This document shows, one piece after another, positions 18,530 to 30,832 of a DNA stretch of 43,043 nucleotides. The position numbers and the translations under genes were made by a program. The notes beneath the pieces were generated by a model, which searched no databases, was not told where the DNA came from, and was given only the letters and a program-made list of their open reading frames with translations. The DNA is from Tepidicella baoligensis (lineage in GTDB: Bacteria > Pseudomonadota > Gammaproteobacteria > Burkholderiales > Burkholderiaceae_C): positions 1 through 43,043 of the forward strand of contig NZ_JACCDB010000015.1 in NCBI RefSeq assembly GCF_013432195.1, written 5' to 3'. Positions within the stretch are counted from its first letter, which is position 1. Every line of letters begins with the position of its first letter.

Positions 18530-20875
18530 TCAGTCGGCCGTGGCCTCCTGCGGCTCTGCCGGTTCGGCCTTGGACGCACGCTCCTTCTTGGCCAAGGGCT
18601 GGATATCGAGCTTCACCTCGGGCTTGTCCTCCACCGTGGTGTCGATGTCCACCGTCAAACGCCCACCTTCGGTCAGGCGGCCAAAGAGCAACTCGTCGGC
18701 CAGCGCGCGGCGGATCGTGTCCTGGATGAGCCGCTGCATCGGCCGCGCGCCCATGAGGGGATCGAAGCCCTTCTTGGCCAGATAGCGCCGCAGCGCGTCG
18801 GTGAAGGTGACTTCCACCTTCTTCTCGGCGAGCTGCTGCTCCAGCTGCAGCAGGAACTTGTCCACCACGCGCAGGATGACCTGCTCGTCCAGCGCCTTGA
18901 AACTGACGATCGCATCGAGCCGGTTACGGAACTCCGGCGTGAACAGGCGCTTGATGTCGGCCATCTCGTCGCCGGCCTGGCGTTCGGTGGTAAAGCCGAT
19001 CGTGGCCTTGTTCATGGTCTCGGCGCCGGCGTTCGTCGTCATGATGATGATGACATTGCGGAAGTCGGCCTTGCGCCCGTTGTTGTCGGTCAGCGTGCCG
19101 TGGTCCATCACCTGCAGCAGCACGTTGAAGATGTCCGGGTGGGCCTTTTCGATCTCGTCGAGCAACAGCACGCAATGCGGCTTCTTGGTGACGGCCTCGG
19201 TCAGCAGGCCGCCCTGGTCGAAGCCGACATAGCCCGGCGGCGCGCCGATGAGGCGGCTGACGGCGTGGCGCTCCATGTACTCGGACATGTCGAAGCGGAT
19301 CAGCTCGATGCCCAGGATGTAGGCCAACTGCCGTGCCGCCTCCGTCTTGCCCACGCCGGTGGGACCGCTGAACAGGAAGGCGCCAATTGGCTTGTCGGGC
19401 TTGCCCAGGCCGGAGCGCGACATCTTCACCGCCGAGGCCAACACCTCCAGCGCTTTGTCCTGCCCAAACACCACGGCCTTCAAGTCGCGCTCCAGGGTTT
19501 GCAGCTTGCTGCGATCATCGCTGGAGACGCTGGCCGGCGGGATGCGGGCGATCTTGGCCACGATCTCCTCGATCTCGGCCTTGCCGATGGTCTTCTTGCG
19601 CTTGGACGGCACCTGGATGCGCTGGGCGGCACCGGCCTCGTCGATCACGTCGATGGCCTTGTCGGGCAGGTGGCGGTCGTTGATGTACTTGGCGCTCAAC
19701 TCGGCGGCCGCCTGCAGGGCCGCGTGGGCGTATTTCACGCTGTGGTGCTCCTCGAACCGGCTCTTGAGCCCTTTGAGGATGTCCACCGTCTGCTCCACCG
19801 TGGGTTCGAGCACGTCCACTTTCTGGAAGCGGCGGCTCAGCGCGGCGTCTTTCTCGAAAATGCCGCGGTACTCGGTGAAGGTGGTGGCGCCAATGCACTT
19901 GAGCTGGCCGCTGGACAGCGCGGGCTTGAGCAGGTTGGAAGCGTCCAAGGTGCCACCGGAGGCCGCGCCTGCGCCGATGAGGGTGTGGATCTCGTCGATG
20001 AACAGGATGGCATTCGGCTTGTCCTTGAGCGTCTTGAGCACCCCTTTCAAGCGTTGCTCGAAATCACCCCGGTACTTGGTGCCGGCCAGCAAGGCGCCCA
20101 TGTCCAGCGAATACACCGTGGCATCGGCCAGGATCTCGGGCACGTCTTTCTGGACGATGCGCCAGGCCAGCCCTTCGGCGATGGCCGTCTTGCCGACGCC
20201 GGCCTCGCCCACCAACAGCGGGTTGTTCTTGCGGCGGCGGCACAGGATCTGGATGACGCGCTCCACCTCGTACTCGCGGCCAATGAGCGGATCGATCTTG
20301 CCGTCCTTGGCCGCCTGGTTCAGGTTCAGGGTGAACTGCTCCAGCGGCGAAGCCTTTTCATTGCTGCCACGGGTTTCTGGCGCCTCCTCCTGGTCAGCGG
20401 CTCCGCCCTCGCTGGGCTTGGAAGGCTCGGGCGGATCGCTCTTGCGGATGCCGTGCGCGATGTAGTTGACCACATCCAAGCGCGTGACGCCCTGCTGGTG
20501 CAGGTAGTACACGGCGTGGGAGTCCTTTTCGCCGAAGATGGCCACCAGCACATTGGCGCCCGTGACTTCTTTCTTGCCGTTGCCCGTGCTTTGCACGTGC
20601 ATGATGGCGCGCTGGATGACGCGCTGAAAACCCAAGGTGGGCTGGGTGTCCACCTCCTCGGTGCCGGCGACCTGCGGCGTGTTGTCTTTGATGAAATTGG
20701 TCAACGATTTACGCAAATCGTCGATGTTGGCGGAGCAGGCACGCAGCACCTCGGCGGCGCTGGGGTTGTCCAGCAAGGCGAGCAGCAGGTGCTCGACGGT
20801 GATGAATTCGTGCCGTTGTTGCCGGGCCTCCACAAAGGCCATGTGCAAGCTGACTTCAAGTTCCTGGGCAATCAT
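18530..20875 (-). CDS. clpA: ATP-dependent Clp protease ATP-binding subunit ClpA
   Basis: A 781-aa AAA+ unfoldase of the ClpAP protease. The N-terminal ClpS-binding repeat domain (about 1-145, [23 protein letters not shown]) is followed by an acidic linker and two AAA modules: first Walker A GEAGVGKT at 223-230 with [13 protein letters not shown], second Walker A GPTGVGKT near 503 with [12 protein letters not shown]. The IGF tripeptide (in [10 protein letters not shown]) before [10 protein letters not shown] is the loop that docks ClpP. A short Glu/Ala-rich tail ends it. It follows clpS by 78 nt, with AAGGAAGTG as ribosome binding site before ATG 20875. clpP is not in the window. Confidence 0.97.
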   Translation of the reverse strand: MIAQELEVSLHMAFVEARQQRHEFITVEHLLLALLDNPSAAEVLRACSANIDDLRKSLTNFIKDNTPQVAGTEEVDTQPTLGFQRVIQRAIMHVQSTGNGKKEVTGANVLVAIFGEKDSHAVYYLHQQGVTRLDVVNYIAHGIRKSDPPEPSKPSEGGAADQEEAPETRGSNEKASPLEQFTLNLNQAAKDGKIDPLIGREYEVERVIQILCRRRKNNPLLVGEAGVGKTAIAEGLAWRIVQKDVPEILADATVYSLDMGALLAGTKYRGDFEQRLKGVLKTLKDKPNAILFIDEIHTLIGAGAASGGTLDASNLLKPALSSGQLKCIGATTFTEYRGIFEKDAALSRRFQKVDVLEPTVEQTVDILKGLKSRFEEHHSVKYAHAALQAAAELSAKYINDRHLPDKAIDVIDEAGAAQRIQVPSKRKKTIGKAEIEEIVAKIARIPPASVSSDDRSKLQTLERDLKAVVFGQDKALEVLASAVKMSRSGLGKPDKPIGAFLFSGPTGVGKTEAARQLAYILGIELIRFDMSEYMERHAVSRLIGAPPGYVGFDQGGLLTEAVTKKPHCVLLLDEIEKAHPDIFNVLLQVMDHGTLTDNNGRKADFRNVIIIMTTNAGAETMNKATIGFTTERQAGDEMADIKRLFTPEFRNRLDAIVSFKALDEQVILRVVDKFLLQLEQQLAEKKVEVTFTDALRRYLAKKGFDPLMGARPMQRLIQDTIRRALADELLFGRLTEGGRLTVDIDTTVEDKPEVKLDIQPLAKKERASKAEPAEPQEATAD

Positions 20876-20953
20876 GGGGCACTTCCTTAAAACGAGTCTC
20901 TAATTTACCGCGATTCCAGCCGCTGGTCTGTTGCAAATGGGGCAATTCCGGCC

Positions 20954-21301
20954 TTATTCAACGGGTTCACTGAGACATTGCAACGGATGCCCGTGGTGGC
21001 GTGCTGCCTGCAGCACCTGCTCGACCTTGGTGGTGGCCAGGTCGCGGGTGAACACGCCGCACACCCCCCGCCCTTCGATGTGGATCTTGAGCATGATCTG
21101 GGTGGCGGTCTCGCGGTCCTTGTTGAAGTACTCCTGCAGCACCAGCACCACGAACTCCATGGGGGTGAAGTCGTCGTTGAGCAGGACGACCTGGTACATC
21201 TTGGGCGGCTCGACGCGCTGGCTCTGGCGTTCGAGCACGACCGCATCGTCCCCGGCGGGGACTTGGGGGGTCAGATCGGGTTGTCGAGGGGTCGTTGCCA
21301 T
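20954..21301 (-). CDS. clpS: ClpAP adaptor ClpS
   Basis: A 115-aa adaptor that hands N-degron substrates to ClpA. A flexible N-terminal tail (about 1-38) precedes the core with [21 protein letters not shown] (Asn-Asp-Asp and Met for N-end recognition), [21 protein letters not shown] and [22 protein letters not shown]. Canonical length. It lies immediately upstream of clpA in the same direction, as usual in proteobacteria. Confidence 0.97.
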   Translation of the reverse strand: MATTPRQPDLTPQVPAGDDAVVLERQSQRVEPPKMYQVVLLNDDFTPMEFVVLVLQEYFNKDRETATQIMLKIHIEGRGVCGVFTRDLATTKVEQVLQAARHHGHPLQCLSEPVE

Positions 21302-21430
21302 GGTATTTCGATTCTAGCGATTGCGCCCTGTTCCTGCAGCAGCCCTTGCCCCGCGCCCACCATGAAAATGGCCACCTCGCCCCTCAGGGCGGGTGGCCAA
21401 ACGTGGCTGAAGGGCCGGCACGATGTCGGC

Positions 21431-21482
21431 GCCTGACGCAGCCGCCCTGCCGGAGCGCAGACGGCGGCCTGGCGCGTCAGGC
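21431..21482 (-). terminator. Stem-loop overlapping the icd2 stop codon
   Basis: GCCTGACGC (21431-21439) and GCGTCAGGC (21474-21482) are exact reverse complements, with an inner GCCGCC/GGCGGC pair. The stop codon of the monomeric isocitrate dehydrogenase lies in one arm. There is no T run after it, so it may act as an mRNA 3'-end stabiliser or a weak terminator. Nothing else is recognised in the 175-bp gap between icd2 and clpS. Confidence 0.5.
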
Positions 21483-23714
21483 CGTCAGCGCCTCCAGCGC
21501 CTGGTTGAAGGTGGCGCTGGGCCGCATCACCTGGGCGAGCTTCTGCGGGTCGGGCATGTAGTAGCCGCCGATGTCCACCGGCCGCCCCTGCACGGCGTTG
21601 AGCTCCTCGACGATGCGCTGCTCGTTGGCCGCCAGCGTCTGTGCCAGGGGCGCAAACTTGGCGGCCAGCTCGGCGTCTTCGGTCTGGGCGGCCAGCGCCT
21701 CGGCCCAGTACAGGGCAAGGTAGAACTGGCTGCCGCGGTTGTCGAGCTGCCCGGTTTTGGGGCTGGGCGACTTGTTGTTGTCCAGCAGCTTGCCGGTGGC
21801 CGCATCGAGCGTCTTGGCCAGCAGCTTGGCGCGGGGATTGTTGTTCTTGATGCCCAGATCCTCCAGCGAGACGGCCAACGCCAGAAACTCGCCCAGCGAA
21901 TCCCAGCGCAGATGGTTTTCCTCCACCAACTGCTGCACGTGCTTCGGCGCCGAGCCGCCGGCGCCCGTCTCGTACATGCCGCCGCCAGCCATCAGCGGCA
22001 CGATGGACAGCATCTTGGCGCTGGTGCCCAGTTCCATGATGGGGAACAGGTCGGTCAGGTAGTCGCGCAGGATGTTGCCGGTGGCGCTGATGGTGTCCAG
22101 CCCACGGATGACGCGCTCCAGCGTGTAACGCATGGCGCGCACCTGGCTCATGATCTGGATGTCCAGGCCGGTGGTGTCGTGCTCGTGCAGGTACATCTTG
22201 ACCTTGGTGATGAGCTGAGCCTCGTGCGGGCGATAGGGATCGAGCCAGAACACGACCGGCATGCCCGAGTGCCGCGCCCGGTTGACCGCCAGCTTGACCC
22301 AGTCGCGAATGGCGGCGTCCTTGACCTGGCACATGCGCCATATGTCGCCTTGCTCCACGTTCTGGCTCATCAGCACTTCGCCGGTGTCCAGGTCGGTGAT
22401 GTTGGCCACGCCGTCTTCCGGGATCTCGAAGGTTTTGTCGTGGCTGCCGTACTCTTCGGCCTGCTGGGCCATGAGGCCGACGTTGGGCACGGTGCCCATG
22501 GTGCGGGGGTCGAACGCGCCGTGCCACTTGCAGAAGTTGATCATCTCCTGGTAGATGCGGGCGAAGGTGGATTCGGGCATGACGGCCTTGACGTCTTTCA
22601 GGCGCCCGTCGGCCCCGTACATCTTGCCGCCGTTGCGGATCATGGCCGGCATGGAAGCGTCCACGATGATGTCGTTGGGCGAATGGAAGTTGGTGATGCC
22701 TTTGGCCGAATCCACCATCGCCAGCTCGGGGCGATGCTCATGGCAGGCGTGCAGGTCGCGCTTGATTTCTTCCTGCAAGCTCTGCGGCAAGGTGGCGATT
22801 TTGTTGTAGAGGTCCACCATGCCGTTGTTGACGTTGACGCCGAGCTCGTCGAACAGCTTGCCGTGCTTGGCGAAGGCGTCTTTGTAGAAGATCTTGACGC
22901 AGTGGCCAAACACGATGGGGTGGGAGACCTTCATCATGGTGGCCTTGACGTGCAGTGAGAACATCACCCCGGTCTTGTAGGCGTCTTCGATCTGCTTTTC
23001 ATAGAACTCCAGCAGTGCCTTCTTGCTCATGAACATGCTGTCGATGACCTCGCGGTCCTGCAACTGCACCTCGGGCTTGAGCACGATGGCCTGGCCGCTG
23101 CGGGTGATCAGTTCCATCTTGACACGCCGCGGGCGATCCAGCGTCATGGATTTTTCGCCGTGATAGAAGTCGCCATGGTGCATGTGCGAGACGTGCGTGC
23201 GCGACGCCTGGCTCCATTCACCCATGTGGTGCGGGTGCTTGCGGGCGTATTCCTTGACGGCCTTGGGCGCGCGGCGGTCGGAATTGCCCTCGCGCAGCAC
23301 CGGGTTGACGGCCGAACCCAGGCACTTGCCGTAGCGGCGCTTGATCTCGCGCTCCTCGTCCGTCTTGGGGTTTTCCGGGTAATCGGGCACGGCATAGCCT
23401 TTGGCCTGCAGCTCTTTGATGGCCGCCACCAGTTGCGCCACGGATGCGCTGATGTTGGGCAGCTTGATGATATTGGCATCGGGCTGCAGGGTCTTTTTGC
23501 CCAGCTCGGCCAAGGTGTTGGGCACGCGCTGGTCCTCGCGCAGGAAGTCGGGGAATTCGCCCAGGATGCGGGCGGCCACCGAGATGTCGGCTTCGCTGAC
23601 GGCGATGCCGGCCGGCTCGGTGAAGGCGCGGACGATGGGCAGGAAAGACGCGGTGGCCAGACGGGGAGCTTCGTCGGTCAGCGTGTAGATGATGTTCGCT
23701 GGATGGGCAGACAT
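21477..23714 (-). CDS. icd2: Monomeric NADP-dependent isocitrate dehydrogenase
   Basis: A 745-aa enzyme of the monomeric IDH family (about 740 aa), oxidatively decarboxylating isocitrate to 2-oxoglutarate in the TCA cycle. Family blocks include the N-terminal [39 protein letters not shown], the [18 protein letters not shown] block and [20 protein letters not shown] in the NADP-binding region near the C-terminus. ATG 23714 (MSAHPANI) is preceded by AAGGAAGG, a strong ribosome binding site, so the 21-residue upstream extension is rejected. It lies just downstream of the unrelated dimeric icd with a terminator between, so it is probably transcribed separately from the AT-rich stretch at 23815-23900. 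Confidence 0.96.
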   Translation of the reverse strand: MSAHPANIIYTLTDEAPRLATASFLPIVRAFTEPAGIAVSEADISVAARILGEFPDFLREDQRVPNTLAELGKKTLQPDANIIKLPNISASVAQLVAAIKELQAKGYAVPDYPENPKTDEEREIKRRYGKCLGSAVNPVLREGNSDRRAPKAVKEYARKHPHHMGEWSQASRTHVSHMHHGDFYHGEKSMTLDRPRRVKMELITRSGQAIVLKPEVQLQDREVIDSMFMSKKALLEFYEKQIEDAYKTGVMFSLHVKATMMKVSHPIVFGHCVKIFYKDAFAKHGKLFDELGVNVNNGMVDLYNKIATLPQSLQEEIKRDLHACHEHRPELAMVDSAKGITNFHSPNDIIVDASMPAMIRNGGKMYGADGRLKDVKAVMPESTFARIYQEMINFCKWHGAFDPRTMGTVPNVGLMAQQAEEYGSHDKTFEIPEDGVANITDLDTGEVLMSQNVEQGDIWRMCQVKDAAIRDWVKLAVNRARHSGMPVVFWLDPYRPHEAQLITKVKMYLHEHDTTGLDIQIMSQVRAMRYTLERVIRGLDTISATGNILRDYLTDLFPIMELGTSAKMLSIVPLMAGGGMYETGAGGSAPKHVQQLVEENHLRWDSLGEFLALAVSLEDLGIKNNNPRAKLLAKTLDAATGKLLDNNKSPSPKTGQLDNRGSQFYLALYWAEALAAQTEDAELAAKFAPLAQTLAANEQRIVEELNAVQGRPVDIGGYYMPDPQKLAQVMRPSATFNQALEALTA

Positions 23715-23903
23715 GGGCCTTCCTTGTGAGAGGGGTTGCAACGATGAGTCGGCCTGCAGATGCGTCACGACGGCCATCGGACCCCTGAAAACGGGAAAGC
23801 GCCTTGCAGACTTTCACATAGCAAAAAATACTTTTGCACTGTGCTCGGCCGTTATTATGGGTCATATATAAGATATAGGAGCGGATACCCGACCAACGGA
23901 CAA

Positions 23904-23934
23904 GAAAAAAGCCGAGGGCGCAGGCCGCTCGGCT
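23904..23934 (-). terminator. Rho-independent terminator of icd
   Basis: On the minus strand AGCCGAG, an 11-nt loop, CTCGGCT and then a T6 run form a textbook terminator 34 nt past the icd stop. It separates the two isocitrate dehydrogenase genes. Between it and icd2 (23715-23903) is an AT-rich stretch with TATATCTTATATATGA (minus strand), probably holding the icd2 promoter, though I cannot fix its -35 and -10. Confidence 0.85.
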
Positions 23935-23968
23935 GTTGGGAAAAGGCCCTGGGGCGAGGCCCGTCGGG

Positions 23969-25222
<1,254 letters not shown>

Positions 25223-25305
25223 GGGGAATCGGTCTCCTGTGGATGGAAGGGGCGCAGAAACTTCCCGGGGTGCGATAGCATCCTCAGCATGAAGGCGACC
25301 CGGTC

Positions 25306-25875
25306 ATGAAAATTCTAGCCAGAAATTGGTCGCCCGCCCGCCATCACGCCAAGACTGCCATGCCCACACGGATGCACACACCAGACCGAATGCCCTCGCC
25401 GCCTCGTATCGACCCCGCCGGCCGCTGGCACTGGCTGCTGGCGCTGGGCTTGGCCCTCGCCGGGTGGCTGGCGTGGCCCGCTGCCGCCCAACAGCCGCAA
25501 CTCAACCTGCCGCGGGTACAGTTGCAGGCGGGCATGCACCTCATCAACGCGCAGGTGGCCAATACGCATCAGCAGCGGGCGATCGGCCTGATGTGGCGGC
25601 GAGACATGGCCCCCAACGAAGGCATGCTCTTCGTTTTCGAGCAGCCGCAACGCCAGTGCTTCTGGATGCAGAACACCTACCTGCCGCTGACGGCGGCGTT
25701 CATCGAGGACGACGGCACCATCGTCAACCTGGCCGACATGCAGCCCCTGACCACCGATTCGCACTGCTCGGCCAAGCCGGTGCGCTTCGTGTTGGAGATG
25801 CATCAGGGCTGGTTTGCCAAGCGTGGCATCCAGGCAGGCGACCGCTTGCGCGGCGATGTGTTCACCCCCCGCTGA
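25306..25875 (+). CDS. DUF192 family exported protein
   Basis: A 189-aa protein with an N-terminal signal (RWHWLLALGLALAGWLAWPAAAQ) and a DUF192 domain at about residues 72-185. Domain signatures are QQRAIGLMWRRDMAPNEGMLFVFEQPQRQCFWMQNTYLPL (G-L-M-x-R, GM-F-F, W-M-NT-PL), with D-x-IV around EDDGTIVNLADM and VLEMHQGWFAKRGIQAGD. DUF192 has no firm biochemical function. GAAGG lies upstream of ATG 25306; in-frame ATGs at 25360, 25372 and 25390 would shorten the long n-region. The stop codon lies within a perfect 7-bp hairpin CCCGCTG-agcaa-CAGCGGG (25868-25886). The gene is divergent from icd and convergent with the efflux operon. Confidence 0.82.
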   Translation: MKILARNWSPARHHAKTAMPTRMHTPDRMPSPPRIDPAGRWHWLLALGLALAGWLAWPAAAQQPQLNLPRVQLQAGMHLINAQVANTHQQRAIGLMWRRDMAPNEGMLFVFEQPQRQCFWMQNTYLPLTAAFIEDDGTIVNLADMQPLTTDSHCSAKPVRFVLEMHQGWFAKRGIQAGDRLRGDVFTPR

Positions 25876-25935
25876 GCAACAGCGGGCCGTTGCGCAGCAG
25901 GTCGGCGTCATGACCGGCGGGAGGACGCCCGCCCT

Positions 25936-27143
25936 TCATTCGTGACGCAAGGCCTCGATCGGGTCCAGCCTGGCGGCGCGGCGGGCCGGGAAGAACCCGA
26001 ACACCACACCAATGCCGGCCGAAAACGCAAAGGCCAACACGTTCACACCAGGGTTGAACACGAAAGGCACGTTCATGAGCGCCGACAGCCCCACGCTGGC
26101 GCCCACTGCCAGGAGCATGCCGATCACACCGCCCAGCGCGGCCAGCACCACCGCCTCGATCAGGAACTGCAGCAGCACCTCGCGCTCCAGCGCGCCAATG
26201 GCCAGCCGCAGACCGATTTCACGGGTACGCTCGGTCACGCTCACCAACATGATGTTCATGATGCCTATGCCCCCCACGATCAGGCTCACCGCCGCCACGG
26301 CCCCGAGCAGCATGGTCAACACGCGGGTGGTGCCAGACAGCGTTTCGCCCAGTTGCCGGGTGTCGAGCACGTTGAAGTTGTCTTCGTCGGTCTCGGACAG
26401 CTTGCGGCGCTCACGCATGAGTTGGACGATGCTCTCCTTGACGATTTCCGGCTCTACGCCATCCATCATGGACACCTGCAACGTGGCCACCCGGGTGTGG
26501 CCCACCACCCGGCGCTGGAAGGTGTTGAGCGGCATGTAGACCAGATCGTCTTGGTCGTTGCCGAAGGCACCCTGCCCTTTGGCGTTCAGCACACCCACCA
26601 CCTCGCACGGCACCTGCCGCACCCGCACCGTGGCCCCGATGGCGGGGCTGGGACCGAACAGTTCGCGCCGCACCGTCTCGCCGATGATGCACACGGCCGC
26701 CCCCACGCGCTGTTCGTCTTCGGTGAAGGTCCGGCCATCCGATAGGGTCCAGTTGCCGGTGATCATCCAGTCGTTGGTGCTGCCGATGATGCTGCTCGAC
26801 CAGTTGCGCCCGTTCGCCACCACGACGGAGCCGGTGCGCGATTCGGGAGCTGCCGCCAGTACGCCGGGCACCTGCTGGGCGATGGCCGTGGCATCGGCCG
26901 CGATGAAAGCCGGCGCGAAAGCCCCACCGCTTCCGGGGCCGATGCGTTGCCCAGGGCGCACCTGCAGCAGGTTGGTGCCCAGCCCGGCGATCTGGTTCTG
27001 GATCGCCAAGGTGGCGCCATTGCCCACGGTGACCATGGTGATCACCGCGGCCACGCCGATGACGATGCCCAGGACGGTGAGGAAGGAGCGCAACAGGTTG
27101 CGCCGGATCGAGCGCAGAGCCAGCACCAGGGTGTTGAACCACA

Positions 27144-27144
<1 letters not shown>
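25936..27144 (-). CDS. MacB/FtsX-type ABC efflux permease
   Basis: A 402-aa inner-membrane permease with one TM near the N-terminus (about 20-42, SFLTVLGIVIGVAAVITMVTVG), a large periplasmic MacB_PCD domain (about 45-265), and three TM helices at the C-terminus (about 275-395, ending the typical FFPARRAARLDPIEALRHE). It lacks the fused ATPase of E. coli MacB; the ATPase is the preceding gene, sharing one nucleotide (TGATG). With the MacA-type adaptor and NodT factor it would form a tripartite pump. Substrate unknown (macrolides, siderophores, peptides or lipids are known for relatives). Confidence 0.9.
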
Positions 27145-27880
<736 letters not shown>

Positions 27881-27884
<4 letters not shown>

Positions 27885-29218
27885 CGGGCGCGACCTCCTC
27901 GGCGCTGCTCGGTGATCACCTGCAAGCCCTCGACCAAGCCTTCGCCCGACACTTCGGTCTGGCGCCCGTCACTGATGCCGGTGACCACGGTCATGGCCAC
28001 GGGCTGGCCGTCCTGCAGCACCCAAATCTGGCGCGGGCCGGCGCGGCGGTCGAAGCGCACGGTTTTCGGGGCCGACACCGGCGCACGCGGCATCATGCGC
28101 GCCAGCACGCTGGACGGTTGGGCTTGGGGCTCGTCGAGCTGGGGCATGAAGCGCAGCGCCGTGTTGGGCACCAGCAGCACCCCGGTCCGCTCCACCGCGA
28201 CGATGTTGGCGGTGGCCGTCATGCCGGGGCGCAGGCTGAGATCGCTGTTGTCTACGTCCAGCGTGGTGGTGTAGGTGACGACGTTGTCGGTGATGGTGGA
28301 GCCGAAATTCACCTGCTGCACCTGGCCGGGGTAGCGGCGCGCAGGGTAGCTGCTCACGGTGAAGGTGGCTTTTTGGCCCTCCTTGACCACGCCGATGTCG
28401 GCCTCGTCCACATTGACATCCAGCTTGAGCTCGCGCAAATCCTGCGCCAGCGTGAACAGCGTGACGGCCTGCAGGGAGGCGGCCACGGCATTGCCCGGAT
28501 CCACCGAGCGCGAGAGCACCACCCCGTCGATGGGCGAACGAATGTAGGCTTTCGATAGGTTGGTTTCGTTCGTCGCCAGATTGGCGCGCGCCTGCTCCAC
28601 GGCGGCTTCAGCGCTGACCACGCTGGCCCGAACGCGCAGGACGGTCGCCTCGGCCCGTTCCGCATCGGCACGGGCGGCATCGAGTTCGGCCGCGGAAGGC
28701 ACCTGGCCGCCGGACAGGCGGTGCACCTCCTCCAACCGGGCCAACTGAGCCACCGACTCCCGGGCCGCCGCCTCGCTCTCGCGCAGGCTGGCCTGGGTCT
28801 GGTTCACCTGGGCACGGGCTGCGGCCAGCGCCGCGCGGGCGTTGCTGACCTGGTTCTCCAGCGTGGCGGTGTCCAGGATCACCAGCACCTGTCCGCGCTT
28901 GACCTGGTCATTCACATCGACCAGCACTTCCCTGACCGTGCCTGACAGTTCACTACCGATGTTGACCGCCCGCACCGGCTGCAGGGTGCCATTGGCCGAC
29001 ACCGTGAGCGTGAGATCCCCCCGCGTGAGCGGCTCGGTCACGAACACGGGGGCCGCCTGCCGGGCCTGCTCAGCCTGCCAGGCGGCCCAAGCCCAGATCA
29101 ACGCCAACGACACGGCAGCAAGCAGCCACGGCCAAGGGCGGCGGTACCAAGGCGGACGCCGCTCGCTACCGAGCAACTGATTCAAAGCGGCAGAAGGGGA
29201 CGTGTCAGCGGGGGTCAT
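27881..29218 (-). CDS. MacA-type periplasmic adaptor (HlyD family)
   Basis: A 445-aa membrane-fusion protein. An N-terminal TM anchor (about 30-47, WPWLLAAVSLALIWAWAAW) is followed by a lipoyl half-motif (SGTVREVLVDVNDQVKRGQVL), a long alpha-hairpin coiled coil (about 110-220, with repeated Ala/Glu/Arg heptads), the second lipoyl half (AYIRSPIDGVVLSRSVDPG) and beta-barrel/membrane-proximal domains (GMTATANIVAVERTGVLLVPN). It bridges the permease and the outer-membrane factor. ATG 29218 is chosen over an upstream TTG (29233); it overlaps the nodT stop by 14 nt. The gene ends in an Arg-rich EQRRGGRAR. Confidence 0.9.
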
Positions 29219-30680
29219 GGGCAATGGCTTCAAGATCGGTGTTCAAGGTGTCGCGGCTCCAGCCACCGCCGAGCGCTTTGTACAGGCGCACGTGATCGGC
29301 GCTCCAGGTGGCCCGGGCGGTGGCCAGTTCGTTCTCGGCCGTCAGGCGGGTGCGTTGCGCATCGAGCAAGACGAGGTAATCCACCAGTCCACTGGCGTAG
29401 CGGTGCCGGGCCAGGGTTTCGGCCTGAATCGCCGCCTCGGCGGCATCGCCCAGGTGCGCCAAGCGTTGCTGGCTGGCCTGCAATGCCAGTAGGGCCGCCT
29501 CCACTTCCTGAAATACCTGGAGCATCGCCGCCTCCAGCGCCAGGCGGGCCTGCTCGACGCCGGCTTGCTGCACCCGCACCTGGGCCTGGTTGGCCCCGCC
29601 GTCCCAAAGGGAGGCGCTGACGCTGGCAATCAGCGCCCGGGTCAGCGCGCCCGTGTCGAACAGGTCCGTCAGCCGCGGGGCGCGCCAGTCGAGCGAGCCC
29701 CCGATGCTGAAGCTGGGATAACGTGCCGCTTCAGCCTGGGCCGCCCGGGCGAGGGCGGCCAGCACACGGGCCTCCGCCGCCTGGATGTCGGGTCGCTGCC
29801 GCAGGGTGTCGGCAGGTATGCCCACCGCTAAAGTGGCGGCCGCCATGGGAATGCTTCCCCCCAGCGGCAGACCCAATTCGGCCTGCGGCGGCAAGCCGAC
29901 GAGCACCGCCAGGGCATTGCGGTTCTGGGCCACGGCAGCCTCCAGCGGCGCGACGCCGGCGCGGGTTTGGGCCACCGTGGTGCGGGCCTGCTCCAGATCG
30001 ATCTGGGAGGCCAGCCCCGCCTGGACCCGCCAGGCCGTGAGCTGGAGCGAGGCTTCCTGTAACGCGAGATTGTCGCGGGCCACCTGCAGGCGCTGCTGCT
30101 GGGCCCGCCATTCCAGATAGGTCAGCGCGACTTCGGCCGCCAACGTGACGCGGGCCTGCCCCAGCTGGGCGGCACTGGACAACACCTCCGCTTCGCTGGC
30201 CGCCAGCCCTTGGCGCCGGGCACCGAAAACGTCGATCTCCCAGCTGGCATCCAGGCCGGCACGGAAAACACTCGAAGCCGATCCGCTGCCAGCGGCTGCG
30301 CGCTGGGCACTGGCGCTGGCCCCCAGGCTGGGCAGCGTCGCCGCGGCCGTGAGGTCGCGCTGAGCACGCGCTTGCTCCAGCGCCGCCAAGGCGCTGCGCA
30401 CCGAGGTGTGCGTCTCGAGGGCGCGCTCCACCAAGGCGGTGAGTGCGTCGTCATTGAACACGCGCCACCACCGGGCTGGCTTCCGGGCGTCGTCAGGGGC
30501 GGTGTCAGACATGGACGAGGGTATGGGCGCCTGCCACGCCGACACTGCGGCGAGCGGTGCAGCAACCGGCGCATCGGCGACAGGCGGGGATACCGAGGCA
30601 CAGGCCGACAGGCCCAGCACCCATGCGGCAGGGCCCGCCCAGCGGAAAACGTTCGACAAGGGTTGAGTAAATCGGGGCAT
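29205..30680 (-). CDS. NodT-family outer-membrane efflux lipoprotein
   Basis: A 491-aa TolC-like outer-membrane factor. The N-terminal lipobox LSACAS suggests a lipidated NodT/OprM-type protein. The two OEP repeats are visible as long Ala/Gln/Leu-rich helices (ALAALEQARAQRDLTAAATLPSLGASASAQ; the second from EARVLAALARAAQAEAARYPSFSIGGSLDW), with the conserved WEIDVFGARRQG and the strand SASLWDGG. It is the first gene of the four-gene efflux operon. A -10 TATACA and -35 TTGCGG lie 25-50 bp upstream, over an operator-like repeat. Confidence 0.92.
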   Translation of the reverse strand: MPRFTQPLSNVFRWAGPAAWVLGLSACASVSPPVADAPVAAPLAAVSAWQAPIPSSMSDTAPDDARKPARWWRVFNDDALTALVERALETHTSVRSALAALEQARAQRDLTAAATLPSLGASASAQRAAAGSGSASSVFRAGLDASWEIDVFGARRQGLAASEAEVLSSAAQLGQARVTLAAEVALTYLEWRAQQQRLQVARDNLALQEASLQLTAWRVQAGLASQIDLEQARTTVAQTRAGVAPLEAAVAQNRNALAVLVGLPPQAELGLPLGGSIPMAAATLAVGIPADTLRQRPDIQAAEARVLAALARAAQAEAARYPSFSIGGSLDWRAPRLTDLFDTGALTRALIASVSASLWDGGANQAQVRVQQAGVEQARLALEAAMLQVFQEVEAALLALQASQQRLAHLGDAAEAAIQAETLARHRYASGLVDYLVLLDAQRTRLTAENELATARATWSADHVRLYKALGGGWSRDTLNTDLEAIAHDPR

Positions 30681-30696
30681 GGTGTGCCTACATCAT

Positions 30697-30733
30697 TGAC
30701 ACCTGTATAGTGTGATGCAGTGACGTGCCGCAA
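30697..30733 (-). promoter_or_regulatory. Putative promoter/operator of the efflux operon
   Basis: TGACAC-CTGTATA-GTGTGA (30697-30715) is an imperfect inverted repeat (5 of 6 arm positions), the size of a TetR- or MarR-type operator. On the minus strand a -10 TATACA (30704-30709) lies inside it, with TTGCGG (30728-30733) 18 nt upstream as -35. The repeat covers the -10, so a bound regulator would block the operon. No regulator gene is adjacent. Confidence 0.45.
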
Positions 30734-30763
30734 CGGCAAGCCGGGTGTGAAGTCTGTGTAAAG

Positions 30764-30811
30764 TGCCGGGGTAAATGCCGGGGTAAATGCTGGGGTAAAT
30801 GCCGGGGTAAG
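30764..30811. repeat. Tandem 12-bp repeat, four copies
   Basis: TGCCGGGGTAAA (30764-30775) is repeated at 30776-30787 exactly, at 30788-30799 with C to T (TGCTGGGGTAAA), and at 30800-30811 with the last A changed to G. There are no spacers, so it is not CRISPR. It lies between the efflux operon promoter and the guaD stop codon, in otherwise non-coding sequence. Its role is unknown; copy number could vary between strains. Confidence 0.95.
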
Positions 30812-30832
30812 TGGCGAGTGTCATGGGACGAG

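Noticed and set aside
19100-20890. 596-codon plus-strand frame opposite clpA
   Set aside because: Antisense to ClpA over its whole length with low-complexity content; no ribosome binding site or domain.
21423-22958. 511-codon plus-strand frame opposite icd2
   Set aside because: Antisense shadow of the monomeric isocitrate dehydrogenase; no family resemblance.
30764-30811. CRISPR array
   Set aside because: The 12-bp units are directly joined with no spacers and are too short; it is a plain tandem repeat.
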